Origin: Nocardia crassostreae
GTDB taxonomy: Bacteria; Actinomycetota; Actinomycetes; Mycobacteriales; Mycobacteriaceae
DNA length: 64,000 nucleotides
Direction of reading: 5' to 3'
Assembly: GCF_001613405.1 (NCBI RefSeq)
Contig: NZ_BDCH01000029.1
Coordinates: 62,001 to 126,000, forward strand
Shown here: positions 25,047 to 33,216 of the stretch, piece after piece
Position numbering within the stretch: position 1 is the stretch's first letter
Layout: every line of letters starts with the position of its first letter
Made by a program: the position numbers and the translations under genes
Notes under the pieces: model-generated
The model's input: the letters and a program-made list of their open reading frames with translations, nothing else
The model's database searches: none
Told to the model about the DNA's origin: nothing

Positions 25047-25906
25047 TGGCGGAGAAGATCCACGACGCCGGTGGTCGACTCCTTACCGCCGCCCTCGGCG
25101 ACGCGGCGATCCATGAGCGCCATGAAGGGGGTGAGCAGTTCCGGACTGACGCCCTGTTCGGCGGCGGTGCGCAGCAGTGTCCCGTTCGTCGTGGCCATCA
25201 TGGAGAGATTCGACTCGACCCCCTCGGCGTAGTCCCCGCTCTCCAATTGGGCGGCGGTGCCGTAGGCGTAGGCGGCCATCGCCTGCTGGTAGCCGACCAG
25301 CAGGGGCGCGAACTCCACCGGGGAGATGTTCTCCCTGCCGATCAAGGCGAAAGCGTGTGCGGCGCCGGCGAACATGCCCCACATGCCGCTGAGCAGGGCC
25401 ATAGCGTAGAGCGCCGCGAATCCGGCGTCCGCGCCCACATAGGTGACACCGGCGGGAACGGCCAGCGCTTCGGCATGTGCTTCGTGCGCCTCGGGCGATC
25501 CGCTGTAGAAGACATACGCGCCGGACCCGGCGACGCCGATCATGGAGGGAACGGCCATGATTCCGCCATCCAGGAAGCGCCCGCCACGCGCGGCGATCCA
25601 TTCGGACAACGCCCGCGCCTCGGCCGGGGTGCCGGTGGTCAGGTTGACGACGTCGCGGCCGGTCAGGTCGACGCTGTCCAGCGTCGCGCGCACCGAGGCA
25701 TCGTCGAGCAGGCACACCACCACGAGCGAGTTCGCGGCGACGGCCGCGCCCGCCGTGGCGGCGAGCGCCGCACCCTCGGGAACCGTTCGGGCACTTCGAT
25801 TCCAGACGGTGACGGCATATCCGGCGGCGAGCCACGAGCGAATCAGGGCCGACCCCATATCGCCGAGGCCGAGGACGGTGAGCGACTTCTTCGAATGAAC
25901 TGACAT
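25043..25906 (-). CDS. Imine-reductase-like NAD(P)-dependent oxidoreductase
   Basis: The 287-residue protein has an N-terminal Rossmann fold (VLGLGDMGSALIRSWLAAG, VWNRSA) and the imine reductase style segments VNLTTGTPAEAR, FLDGGIMAVPSMIG and the dimerising helical domain (ALLSGMWGMF). Residue A168 stands where characterised reductases have a catalytic Asp (LxDxALL), so chemistry may differ. It could also be called a 3-hydroxyisobutyrate dehydrogenase-like protein. It is divergent from an HxlR regulator and its stop overlaps the comEC stop by 4 nt tail to tail. Not part of the mycobacterial gene order here. Confidence 0.8.
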   Translation of the reverse strand: MSVHSKKSLTVLGLGDMGSALIRSWLAAGYAVTVWNRSARTVPEGAALAATAGAAVAANSLVVVCLLDDASVRATLDSVDLTGRDVVNLTTGTPAEARALSEWIAARGGRFLDGGIMAVPSMIGVAGSGAYVFYSGSPEAHEAHAEALAVPAGVTYVGADAGFAALYAMALLSGMWGMFAGAAHAFALIGRENISPVEFAPLLVGYQQAMAAYAYGTAAQLESGDYAEGVESNLSMMATTNGTLLRTAAEQGVSPELLTPFMALMDRRVAEGGGKESTTGVVDLLRH

Positions 25907-25943
25907 GAACGCTACTCTTGGCGTCGCATCCGGGGCCGCTCAA

Positions 25944-25969
25944 GTACGCACATGGAAGTGGGTACGCAC
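25944..25969. promoter_or_regulatory. Direct repeats, candidate HxlR operator
   Basis: GTACGCAC occurs at 25944-25951 and again at 25962-25969, 18 nt apart, in the 100-nt gap between the divergent imine-reductase-like and HxlR genes. Spaced repeats containing GTAC are common targets of HxlR-type winged helices. Binding would control both directions. Assignment is inference. Confidence 0.45.
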
Positions 25970-26006
25970 CTCCGGGTAAGAAAACAGGCAGCGGAAAGGG
26001 GCAGTG

Positions 26007-26405
26007 GTGCCAATCACACGCAGACCGGGCGCGTACACCTGCGGGCTCGACGCCACTCTGTCGGTCCTCAACGGCAAGTGGAAGATGATGATCCTCTGGC
26101 CGCTGAGCGAACGCCCGCACCGCTTCGGCGAGCTACGCCGTCAGGTGCCGGGCGTCTCCGAGAAGGTGCTCACCACCCAGCTCCGCGAACTCGAGGCCGA
26201 CGGCATCGTCCACCGCGAGGTCTACGACGAGCTGATCCCGCGCGTCGAGTACTCGCTGACCCCGCTGGGCGAACTGCTCAACAATGCCCTGCTCCCGCTG
26301 GAGGCCTGGGGCCGCGAACATCTCATGGGCGAGAACCCGCCCGCCGCCGACCCGCGCGATCCGAGCGGCCCGGTGTCGGAGGCGGCTCGTAGGATCGCTG
26401 TGTGA
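26007..26405 (+). CDS. HxlR family winged-helix regulator
   Basis: The 132-residue protein has the HxlR fold: a conserved Cys near the N-terminus (YTCGLDATLSVLNGKWKMMILWPL), FGELRRQVPGVSEKVLTTQLREL as recognition helix, and VEYSLTPLGELL as wing. HxlR proteins often sense aldehydes, quinones or disulfide stress through that Cys. GTG 26007 lies 5 nt after AAAGGGG; GTG 26004 is an alternative. Its stop overlaps the holA start (GTGA). Confidence 0.9.
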   Translation: MPITRRPGAYTCGLDATLSVLNGKWKMMILWPLSERPHRFGELRRQVPGVSEKVLTTQLRELEADGIVHREVYDELIPRVEYSLTPLGELLNNALLPLEAWGREHLMGENPPAADPRDPSGPVSEAARRIAV

Positions 26406-27370
26406 GCCAACGACCCGCGCCCCTGCATCTCGTGCTCGGTGAAGAGGAACTGCTGATCGAGCGGGCGATATCGGCGATTACCGCACAGGCGCGGGCCGCC
26501 ACCTCGGAACCGGATTCGATGCCGGTGGACCGGATGCGGGCGGGGGATGCGAGCACGGCGGAGCTGGCCGAGCTGCTCAGCCCGTCACTGTTCGCGGAGG
26601 ACCGGGTGATCGTGCTGGAGTCCGCCGCCGAGGCCGGGAAAGACGCGGTGTCGGTGATTCAAGATGCCGCGGCTTCGCCGCCCGACGGTGTCGTGCTGGT
26701 GGTGCTGCATACCGGGGGCGGGCGCGCCAAGGCCCTCGCACCGGCATTGCAGAAGCTCGGCGCGGTGGTGCACAACTGCGCCAAGGTCAGCAAGGGCGGT
26801 GAGCGAGTCGAGTTCGTGCGCAATGAGTTCCGAGCCCAGAACGTGCGCGTGTCCGCCGATGTGGTGCAGGCGCTGATCGAGGCGATCGGCTCCGACCTGC
26901 GCGAACTGGCCGCGGCCAGTTCACAGTTGGTGGCCGATACCGGCGGCAAGGTGGATCTCGCGGCGGTGCACCGGTACTACTCCGGCAAGGCCGAGGTCTC
27001 CGGCTTCGACGTGGCCGATCTGGCGGTCGCGGGCGATCGCCCGGCCGCCATGGAAGCGCTGCGCTGGGCCACGGACCGCGGGGTGCCCGCCGTCCTGCTG
27101 GCCGACGCCCTCGCCGATTCGGTGCACACCATTGCCCGGGTCGGCTCGGCCGGGCGCGGCGACCCGTTCAAGATGGCGGGCGATCTCGGCATGCCGCCCT
27201 GGAAGGTGAAGAAGGCCCAGGCCCAATCCCGAGGCTGGACCGCCGCTTCCATAGGCCAGGCCCTGCAAGTGGTCGCCGCCCTCAATGCCGATGTCAAGGG
27301 CGGTGCGGCAGACACCAACTACGCGCTCGAGCACGCCCTCGCGCAAATCCTCGACCTGCGCTCCGCCTGA
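26402..27370 (+). CDS. holA: DNA polymerase III delta subunit
   Basis: The 322-residue clamp-loader subunit opens the beta clamp during replication. LHLVLGEEELLIERA at the N-terminus, the SLFAEDRVIVLESA region and the C-terminal GMPPWKVKKAQAQSRGW segment are typical of actinobacterial HolA. GTG 26402 overlaps the HxlR stop. Corresponds to Rv2413c, which normally follows comEC directly. Confidence 0.93.
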   Translation: MSQRPAPLHLVLGEEELLIERAISAITAQARAATSEPDSMPVDRMRAGDASTAELAELLSPSLFAEDRVIVLESAAEAGKDAVSVIQDAAASPPDGVVLVVLHTGGGRAKALAPALQKLGAVVHNCAKVSKGGERVEFVRNEFRAQNVRVSADVVQALIEAIGSDLRELAAASSQLVADTGGKVDLAAVHRYYSGKAEVSGFDVADLAVAGDRPAAMEALRWATDRGVPAVLLADALADSVHTIARVGSAGRGDPFKMAGDLGMPPWKVKKAQAQSRGWTAASIGQALQVVAALNADVKGGAADTNYALEHALAQILDLRSA

Positions 27371-27404
27371 TCGAGCGACCCGGCCCCGACGACCTGCAAA
27401 GAAC

Positions 27405-27436
27405 GAGGCCCTCGACCACGTGTGGTCGAGGGCCTC
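27405..27436. terminator. Bidirectional hairpin between holA and the LGFP gene
   Basis: GAGGCCCTCGACCAC pairs perfectly over 15 bp with GTGGTCGAGGGCCTC across a minimal loop, between two convergent genes. There is no T-tract on either side. It probably ends both transcripts. Confidence 0.75.
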
Positions 27437-27455
27437 GCGAGTTCATTCGGATCGA

Positions 27456-28190
27456 CTACGGCGACCAGGTGAGCTTGCCGCCCTGGAAGTCCTGGGCCTT
27501 ACCGCCCTGGTAGTCGTATTCATCGCTGGTGGGGAAGCCGTAGCGGCCGTTCTCCGCGCCATTGCGCACCCACTCGTCGCGGATGGAACCCCAGATCACA
27601 TGGGTACCGGCCTTCTGGGTGGAGTAGACGGCGCCGCCTTCGAAGAGCGCATAGAAACCGCTCTCCTTGGTGGTTTTGGCGACATCGGTGATCGGGAAGC
27701 CCAGCGGGCTGTTCTCCCAGCCGATCTCACCGTACTTCTGCAGGACCACACCGGTGAGCGCGTGCGCGGCGGTGCCCAGCGACCAGTACACCGAACCGCC
27801 CTGGAAGGTCTGGAAGCGGCCGGGCTTGGCGGTCGCGCCCTCATCCGCGGTCGGGTACTTCAGTGCGCCGGACTCCGTGCCCAGGGTGTTCCACTTCTCG
27901 CGAATCGCTCCGCCGACGGCATGCGCATCGGTCGCGGGCGTCCAATAGATCGAGATGCTGTTGGCGAACTCCTGCTTCTTGCCCCCGCCCGCCGCATCCA
28001 GCTCCGGCCCCACCGGATCGCCGAAGACGCCCGGCCCACCGGCCCGGTCGTACTCCGCCTCGATGGCCCCGCCCACCTCGAACGGCCCGATCGGCCGCGC
28101 GGCAGCCGTACCGACCCCGGTGCTCAGCACGACGGCCACCGCACCGGCCGCCACCGCGGCCCGACTCCAGGACGAATTTCTACGAAGCAA
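27456..28190 (-). CDS. Secreted LGFP-repeat protein
   Basis: The 244-residue protein has a signal peptide (RRNSSWSRAAVAAG then a hydrophobic stretch ending TAAARP) and four LGFP repeats of about 50 residues, recognisable as ENSPLGFPITD, SGALKYPTADE and GRYGFPTSDE with intervening FxGGxxYW turns. LGFP modules are found in mycolate-producing bacteria, where they are thought to attach proteins to the cell wall. TTG 28190 is preferred because GGGAG lies 5 nt upstream; TTG at 28205 is in frame. Confidence 0.88.
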   Translation of the reverse strand: MLRRNSSWSRAAVAAGAVAVVLSTGVGTAAARPIGPFEVGGAIEAEYDRAGGPGVFGDPVGPELDAAGGGKKQEFANSISIYWTPATDAHAVGGAIREKWNTLGTESGALKYPTADEGATAKPGRFQTFQGGSVYWSLGTAAHALTGVVLQKYGEIGWENSPLGFPITDVAKTTKESGFYALFEGGAVYSTQKAGTHVIWGSIRDEWVRNGAENGRYGFPTSDEYDYQGGKAQDFQGGKLTWSP

Positions 28191-28315
28191 AGCAACTCCC
28201 AACAAACGTGTTCTCCGATTGCCCCCGACGTTTCGCAGCCATCCTGCTGCGAACGGCTCGACTCGGCAAGTGCATCGTCGGCCAGTTCACAGCGGGTTCA
28301 CGGCAGATACGACAA

Positions 28316-28346
28316 AACCGCCGTGGTCATCGTGGCCACGGCGGTT
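28316..28346 (-). terminator. rpsT terminator
   Basis: On the minus strand AACCGCCGTGG pairs over 11 bp with CCACGGCGGTT across 9 nt, followed by TTGTCG, 35 nt after the rpsT stop. It separates rpsT from the LGFP gene downstream on the same strand. Confidence 0.8.
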
Positions 28347-28380
28347 GTAAAGCATGAAGTCCGGCGATTACCGGGGTAAA

Positions 28381-28644
28381 TCAGCCGAGCTTGTTGAAAG
28401 CCAGCGACAGCGCCGACTTCTTGTTGGCGGCCTGGTTGGCGTGGATGACGCCCTTCGAGGCAGCCTTGTCCAGGCTCTGGCTCGCGTCACGCATCAGCTC
28501 GAGCGCCTTGTCCTTCTCGCCCGCCGTAGCGGCCTCGCGGAACTTGCGGATCGAGGTGCGCAGCGCGGACTTGACCGACTGGTTGCGCTGACGCGCAAGC
28601 TCGTTGGTGCGGATCCGCTTCATCTGGGACTTGATGTTGGCCAC
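28381..28644 (-). CDS. rpsT: 30S ribosomal protein S20
   Basis: The 87-residue basic protein starts VANIKSQMKRIRTNELAR (GTG read as Met) and ends AANKKSALSLAFNKLG, both typical of S20, which binds 16S rRNA in the small subunit. AGGA lies 8 nt upstream. Corresponds to Rv2412, divergent from the ATP-grasp operon. Confidence 0.97.
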   Translation of the reverse strand: MANIKSQMKRIRTNELARQRNQSVKSALRTSIRKFREAATAGEKDKALELMRDASQSLDKAASKGVIHANQAANKKSALSLAFNKLG

Positions 28645-28853
28645 GCCTGTTTCCTCGTGTTCCTTCGCTTGGTGGTTTAACCGGGATAAAAGTCTTTCGT
28701 GCGCACTACGAGAGGGCGTAGCGCCGCACCGACGATCGAGGTTACCAGGGAACACGCCGGGGTATGAAATCGCCCCTGTCCGCGATGGGGCTGAAACCAG
28801 AAATTTATCCCGGTCCAACACCGTGTTGCCCCTGCGTGATGGACCATTTTTGC

Positions 28854-30488
28854 ATGACTCCCGCCGCAGCCGCCCGAACGGCCGCGGCCGTTCCAGCATC
28901 GATCGGCCGCACCGACATCGAGGATGCGAGGATCGGGGCCTTCACGGGGTACGGACCCGGCCGCTACGACCGGGCATACGACGAAATGTTCGATCCGTCC
29001 GGAAAACCGCGCGCGGCCTACCGGGGCATTCACGCCGCCCTGTCCACCATCGACGCGGCGGATCTGGCGGCGCGCGCCGAAGCCTTGGCCCGCGCCTTCG
29101 TGGATCAGGGCATCACCTTCTCGCTGTCCGGGCAGGAGCGGCCGTTCCCGCTCGACCTGGTGCCCCGGGTGATCGCCGCCACCGAATGGACCAAACTCGA
29201 GCGCGGCATCAAACAGCGGGTGCGCGCCCTCGAGGCGTTCCTCGCCGATGTGTACGGCGAGCAGACCATCCTGCGCGATCAGGTCATCCCCAAACGGCTC
29301 GTCACCTCCTGCGCCCACTTCCACCGCGAGGCCACCGGCCTGGTCCCGCCCAATGGCGTCCGCATCCACGTCGCGGGCATCGATCTGATTCGCGACGAGC
29401 ACGGCGACTTCCGGGTCCTCGAGGACAATCTGCGCTCCCCGTCGGGGGTCTCCTATGTGATGGAGAACCGCCGCACCATGGCGCGCGTCTTCCCGGACCT
29501 GTTCGCCTCGCACCGGGTGCGCGCCGTCGGCGACTATCCGACCCATCTGCTGCGCGCCCTGCGCGCCGCCGCCGCGCCGAACGAGGCCGATCCGACCGTC
29601 GTGGTGCTCACCCCGGGCGTCTACAACTCCGCCTACTTCGAGCATTCGCTGCTGGCCCGGCAGATGGGCGTGGAGTTGGTCGAGGGCCGCGACCTGTTCT
29701 GCCGCGACAATGTCGTCTACATGCGCACCACGGCGGGCGAACGGCAGGTCGACGTCATCTACCGGCGCATCGACGACACCTTCCTGGACCCCATGCAGTT
29801 CCGGCCCGACTCCATGCTCGGCGTCGCGGGCATCCTGAACGCCGCCCGCGCGGGCACGGTGGTGCTGGCCAATGCGGTCGGCAACGGGGTGGGCGACGAC
29901 AAGCTCATCTACACCTACGTGCCCGCCTTCATCGAGTACTACCTGGGTGAGAAACCCGTACTGCCCAATGTCGATTCGTATCGCTGCTGGGAGCCCGGCG
30001 AACGCGACGAGGTGCTCGACCGGGTGGCCGAGCTGGTGGTGAAACCCGTCGAGGGCTCCGGCGGCTACGGCATCGTCATCGGCCCCGACGCCACTCAGAA
30101 GGAACTCGACGCCGTCCGCCGCAAGGTGCGCGCCGATCCGCGCGGCTGGATCGCCCAGCCGGTGGTGCAGCTGTCCACGGTGCCCAGCAAGATCGGCGGG
30201 CGACTCTCGCCCCGGCATGTGGACCTGCGCCCCTTCGCCGTCAATGACGGCGACGACATCTGGGTGCTGCCAGGGGGATTGACCCGCGTGGCGCTCCCGG
30301 ATGGTTCCCTGGTGGTGAATTCCAGTCAGGGCGGCGGCAGCAAGGACACCTGGGTGCTGGCCCCGCACACCTCGGTGGAGCAACGTGAGCTGGCCGGGGA
30401 ACAACTGGTCAGTGAACTACACATCACCCGCGAACGGGATCAGTCGCGGGAACCCACGCCCGGCCGGGCGAATCAACAACAGCAGTAA
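28854..30488 (+). CDS. Circularly permuted ATP-grasp type 2 protein
   Basis: About 544 residues. YDRAYDEMFDPSGKPR, VFLADVYGEQ-like EAFLADVYGEQTIL, LRSPSGVSYVMENR, YRRIDDTFLDPMQF and KPVEGSGGYGI are the hallmarks of the DUF404/DUF407 ATP-grasp family. Such enzymes are predicted to join peptide-like bonds and always travel with an alpha-E protein and a transglutaminase-like protein, as here. The start is uncertain: ATG 28854 gives a normal N-terminus, ATG 28764 and 28839 are in frame, none with a good ribosome site. The C-terminal tail is Gln-rich. Corresponds to Rv2411c. Confidence 0.9.
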   Translation: MTPAAAARTAAAVPASIGRTDIEDARIGAFTGYGPGRYDRAYDEMFDPSGKPRAAYRGIHAALSTIDAADLAARAEALARAFVDQGITFSLSGQERPFPLDLVPRVIAATEWTKLERGIKQRVRALEAFLADVYGEQTILRDQVIPKRLVTSCAHFHREATGLVPPNGVRIHVAGIDLIRDEHGDFRVLEDNLRSPSGVSYVMENRRTMARVFPDLFASHRVRAVGDYPTHLLRALRAAAAPNEADPTVVVLTPGVYNSAYFEHSLLARQMGVELVEGRDLFCRDNVVYMRTTAGERQVDVIYRRIDDTFLDPMQFRPDSMLGVAGILNAARAGTVVLANAVGNGVGDDKLIYTYVPAFIEYYLGEKPVLPNVDSYRCWEPGERDEVLDRVAELVVKPVEGSGGYGIVIGPDATQKELDAVRRKVRADPRGWIAQPVVQLSTVPSKIGGRLSPRHVDLRPFAVNDGDDIWVLPGGLTRVALPDGSLVVNSSQGGGSKDTWVLAPHTSVEQRELAGEQLVSELHITRERDQSREPTPGRANQQQQ

Positions 30489-30564
30489 GCACGACACAAC
30501 CGACCACGGCAATAGCAACGGCGCATGCACGGCAGGTGAAAGACAGCGTTAGGTGGTTCGAATC

Positions 30565-31533
30565 ATGTTGGCGCGCAATGCCGAATCCCTTTTCTGGATC
30601 GGCCGCTATATCGAACGCGCCGAATACACGGCGCGCATCCTGGATGTCGCGGTACACCAATTGCTCGAGGACGCGACCGTCGATCCGGATCGCACCTCCC
30701 GGGTACTGCTCACCGTGCTCGGCATCGAACCGCCCGAGGAGGAACTCGAAGTCTGGTCGGTGACCGAACTCGTGGCATTCGGCCGCGAGCACGGCGGATC
30801 CATTGTCGATTCCATCAGCAGAGCGCGCGAGAATGCCAGAGGCGCAAGAGAAGTCACCTCCACGGAAATGTTGGAATGCCTCAATGCGACCTACAACGGG
30901 CTGGCGGCCGCCGAGCGCGCCGCCCGCGCGCTGGGCCCGCACGAGTTCTGCCACTACATCACCGATCGCGCCGCCATGTTCGGCGGCCTGTCCGATTCCA
31001 CATTGAGTCGCGACGACGGTTATCGATTCCTGCTGCTGGGCAGATCCATCGAACGCGTCGATATGACTGTGCGCCTTCTCCTTTCCCGCGCCGGTGATCG
31101 CACCTCCTCCCCGGTGTGGGTGACCGTGCTGCGCTCCGCCGGGGCGCACGACCCCTATCTGCGCACTCACCGCGGGGTCCTGGACGCCAATCAAATCGCC
31201 GAATTCATCCTGCTGGACCGGCTTTTCCCGCGTTCGGTCTTCCATTCCCTGCGCGTCGCCGAAGCCTGCCTGCAAGAACTCGATCAACGCCCCAACAGCC
31301 GGTTCGCCGCCCGTCACGAGGCCCATCGGCTGCTGGGCCGGGCCCGCAGCGAACTGGAGTTCCTGCCCTCACTGGTGCTGCTCGAGGACCTGCCCAGTCG
31401 CCTGCTCTGGCTCCAGGAGACCTGCCGTGAAGTGGGGGAGGCGGTGGCGCTGCAGTATTTCCACGCCGAATCCTGGGTGGCCTGGACGGGCCTGCACGGG
31501 CGCAACAACTTCCAGGTGCAGGAGCAACTATGA
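30565..31533 (+). CDS. Alpha-E domain protein
   Basis: The 322-residue all-helical protein starts MLARNAESLFWIGRYIERAEYTARI, the alpha-E (DUF403) signature. The family is linked to the ATP-grasp protein upstream, sometimes as a fusion, and its role is unknown. ATG 30565 has AGGTGG 8 nt upstream; GTG 30553 would start inside that site. It overlaps the next gene by 4 nt (ATGA). Corresponds to Rv2410c. Confidence 0.92.
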   Translation: MLARNAESLFWIGRYIERAEYTARILDVAVHQLLEDATVDPDRTSRVLLTVLGIEPPEEELEVWSVTELVAFGREHGGSIVDSISRARENARGAREVTSTEMLECLNATYNGLAAAERAARALGPHEFCHYITDRAAMFGGLSDSTLSRDDGYRFLLLGRSIERVDMTVRLLLSRAGDRTSSPVWVTVLRSAGAHDPYLRTHRGVLDANQIAEFILLDRLFPRSVFHSLRVAEACLQELDQRPNSRFAARHEAHRLLGRARSELEFLPSLVLLEDLPSRLLWLQETCREVGEAVALQYFHAESWVAWTGLHGRNNFQVQEQL

Positions 31534-32372
31534 GCTGGCGCATGCGGGTGGTGCACACCACCGGATATGTCTACGACGCGCCGGTCACCCGGTCCTTCAA
31601 CGAGGTGCGCCTGTCCCCGCGCGCCGACAGCAGACAGAACGTGATCCTCAATCGGGTCGACACCGTGCCCTCGACCCGCTCCTACTGCTACACCGACTAC
31701 TGGGGCACCACCGTCACCGCCTTCGACCTGCACGCCCCGCACACCGAACTGGAGGTCACCAGCGCCTCGGTGGTGGAGACCGAGCCGTTCGCGGGCCCGT
31801 CCGAGGAGCTGCCCTGGGAGGAGTTGCGCGCGGACGCCTTGGCCGACCGCTTCGACGAACTGCTCACCCCCACCGACTATGTGCCGCGCGAGCGCCGACT
31901 CGCGCCCATCGCCCGTCGGCTCGCCCGCGGCGTGCCGCCCGCCAAAGCCGTTGTGCGCGGCGCGGAATGGGTGCATCGCGAAATGGACTACCTGGCCGGG
32001 ACCACCTCGGTGCACACCTCGGCGGTGGAGGCCTTCGCCGAACGCCGCGGGGTGTGCCAGGACTACGCGCACCTGACCCTGCTGCTGTTGCGCGGCATGG
32101 GGATTCCCAGCCGCTACGTCTCCGGCTATCTGCATCCCGATCCCGTCGCCGATGTCGGGCGCACCGTGGCCGGGCAGATGCACGCCTGGGTGGAGGCGTG
32201 GACGGGCCAATGGTGGGGCTACGACCCGACCAACAATATTCCGGTGACCGAACAACACGTTTCCGTTGGGGTGGGCCGTGATTACGCGGATGTGCCGCCT
32301 CTGAAAGGTATCTTCAGCGGAAGCGGCTCGACGGATCTCGAAGTGGTGGTGGAGATCACTCGGCTCGCGTGA
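31530..32372 (+). CDS. Transglutaminase-like cysteine protease family protein
   Basis: The 280-residue protein has the beta-rich N-terminal domain typical of the family (residues 1-85) and a transglutaminase core with the triad C176 (RRGVCQDYAHL), H219 (MHAWVEAW) and D232 (YDPTNN). Its partners ATP-grasp and alpha-E lie upstream in the same operon; the ATP-grasp enzyme may make, and this enzyme may cut or transfer, an isopeptide-like bond. Corresponds to Rv2409c. Confidence 0.92.
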   Translation: MSWRMRVVHTTGYVYDAPVTRSFNEVRLSPRADSRQNVILNRVDTVPSTRSYCYTDYWGTTVTAFDLHAPHTELEVTSASVVETEPFAGPSEELPWEELRADALADRFDELLTPTDYVPRERRLAPIARRLARGVPPAKAVVRGAEWVHREMDYLAGTTSVHTSAVEAFAERRGVCQDYAHLTLLLLRGMGIPSRYVSGYLHPDPVADVGRTVAGQMHAWVEAWTGQWWGYDPTNNIPVTEQHVSVGVGRDYADVPPLKGIFSGSGSTDLEVVVEITRLA

Positions 32373-32436
32373 TGCGTGATTCAGCAGAACACAGGTGCTC
32401 TCCGCTATAGGGCGGGACAAACCGGGAAGGTGGCTG

Positions 32437-33216
32437 ATGTCTCCCACAGCGCAGGAAGTCGTCGAAGAACTCTCGGAGCTGGAACCGATTTCGCTCGGCC
32501 GGAAGCTGTTCGCCGAGGGTTTCGGCACCTTCGTGCTGGTATTCGGCGGTGTGGGCACCGCGGTGCTGGCCGGTGACAGGGTCGGCGCGCTCGGCGTCGC
32601 CCTGGCCTTCGGATTCACCCTGTTGTTCCTGGTCTACGCCATCGGACCGATCTCGGGCTGCCATGTGAATCCGGCGGTCACGGTCGGCCAGTTCCTGCTC
32701 GGCCGCATCTCGGCCGCGCACGCCGGGGCCTACGCGCTGGCGCAGATCGTCGGCGGCCTGCTCAGCGGTGTCGCCATCTACGCCATCGCCCAGAACCTGC
32801 CCTCCTACAACCGGGCTCGTGACGGTCTCGGCGCGAACGGCTGGGGCGCGCACAGCCCCTCGAAGATCGAACTCGGCGGCATCACCGTCAACGGCTACGG
32901 CCTGGCCGCCGCCATCACCGTGGAGGTCATCCTCACCGCCCTGCTGGTCTTCGTGGTCCTGGCCTCCACCGATCAGCTATCCGACGTCCCCCTGGCGGGC
33001 CTGTCCATCGGCATCACCCTCGCGGTCATCCACCTCATCTCGATCCCGGTCGACAACACCTCGGTGAACCCGGCCCGCAGTATCGCCGTGGCCTTCTTCC
33101 AGGACGGCGCCCCCGCCCAGCTGTGGGTGTTCATCGTCTTCCCGCTGATCGGCGGCGTCCTGGGCAGCCTGGTCTACGGGCTCATGTTCGGCCGCTCCCG
33201 AAACATGGTCAGCTAG
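32437..33216 (+). CDS. aqpZ: Aquaporin Z-like water channel
   Basis: The 259-residue protein has six membrane helices with both NPA boxes, CHVNPAVTVGQ and NTSVNPARSIA. The Arg of the second NPA and the preceding IHLISIPV helix match the narrow water-specific filter of AqpZ rather than a glycerol facilitator. An insertion of about 20 residues (YNRARDGLGANGWGAHSPS) lies in the loop before helix 4, as in AqpZ of other actinobacteria. GGGAAGGTGG precedes the ATG. Its stop overlaps the convergent lipoprotein stop by 4 nt. Confidence 0.9.
   Translation: MSPTAQEVVEELSELEPISLGRKLFAEGFGTFVLVFGGVGTAVLAGDRVGALGVALAFGFTLLFLVYAIGPISGCHVNPAVTVGQFLLGRISAAHAGAYALAQIVGGLLSGVAIYAIAQNLPSYNRARDGLGANGWGAHSPSKIELGGITVNGYGLAAAITVEVILTALLVFVVLASTDQLSDVPLAGLSIGITLAVIHLISIPVDNTSVNPARSIAVAFFQDGAPAQLWVFIVFPLIGGVLGSLVYGLMFGRSRNMVS

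Noticed and set aside
30551..30570. GGTTCGAATC resembling a tRNA T-loop
   Set aside because: Flanking bases do not pair as a T-stem, no anticodon or acceptor arms are found, and the sequence is the ribosome-site region of the alpha-E gene.
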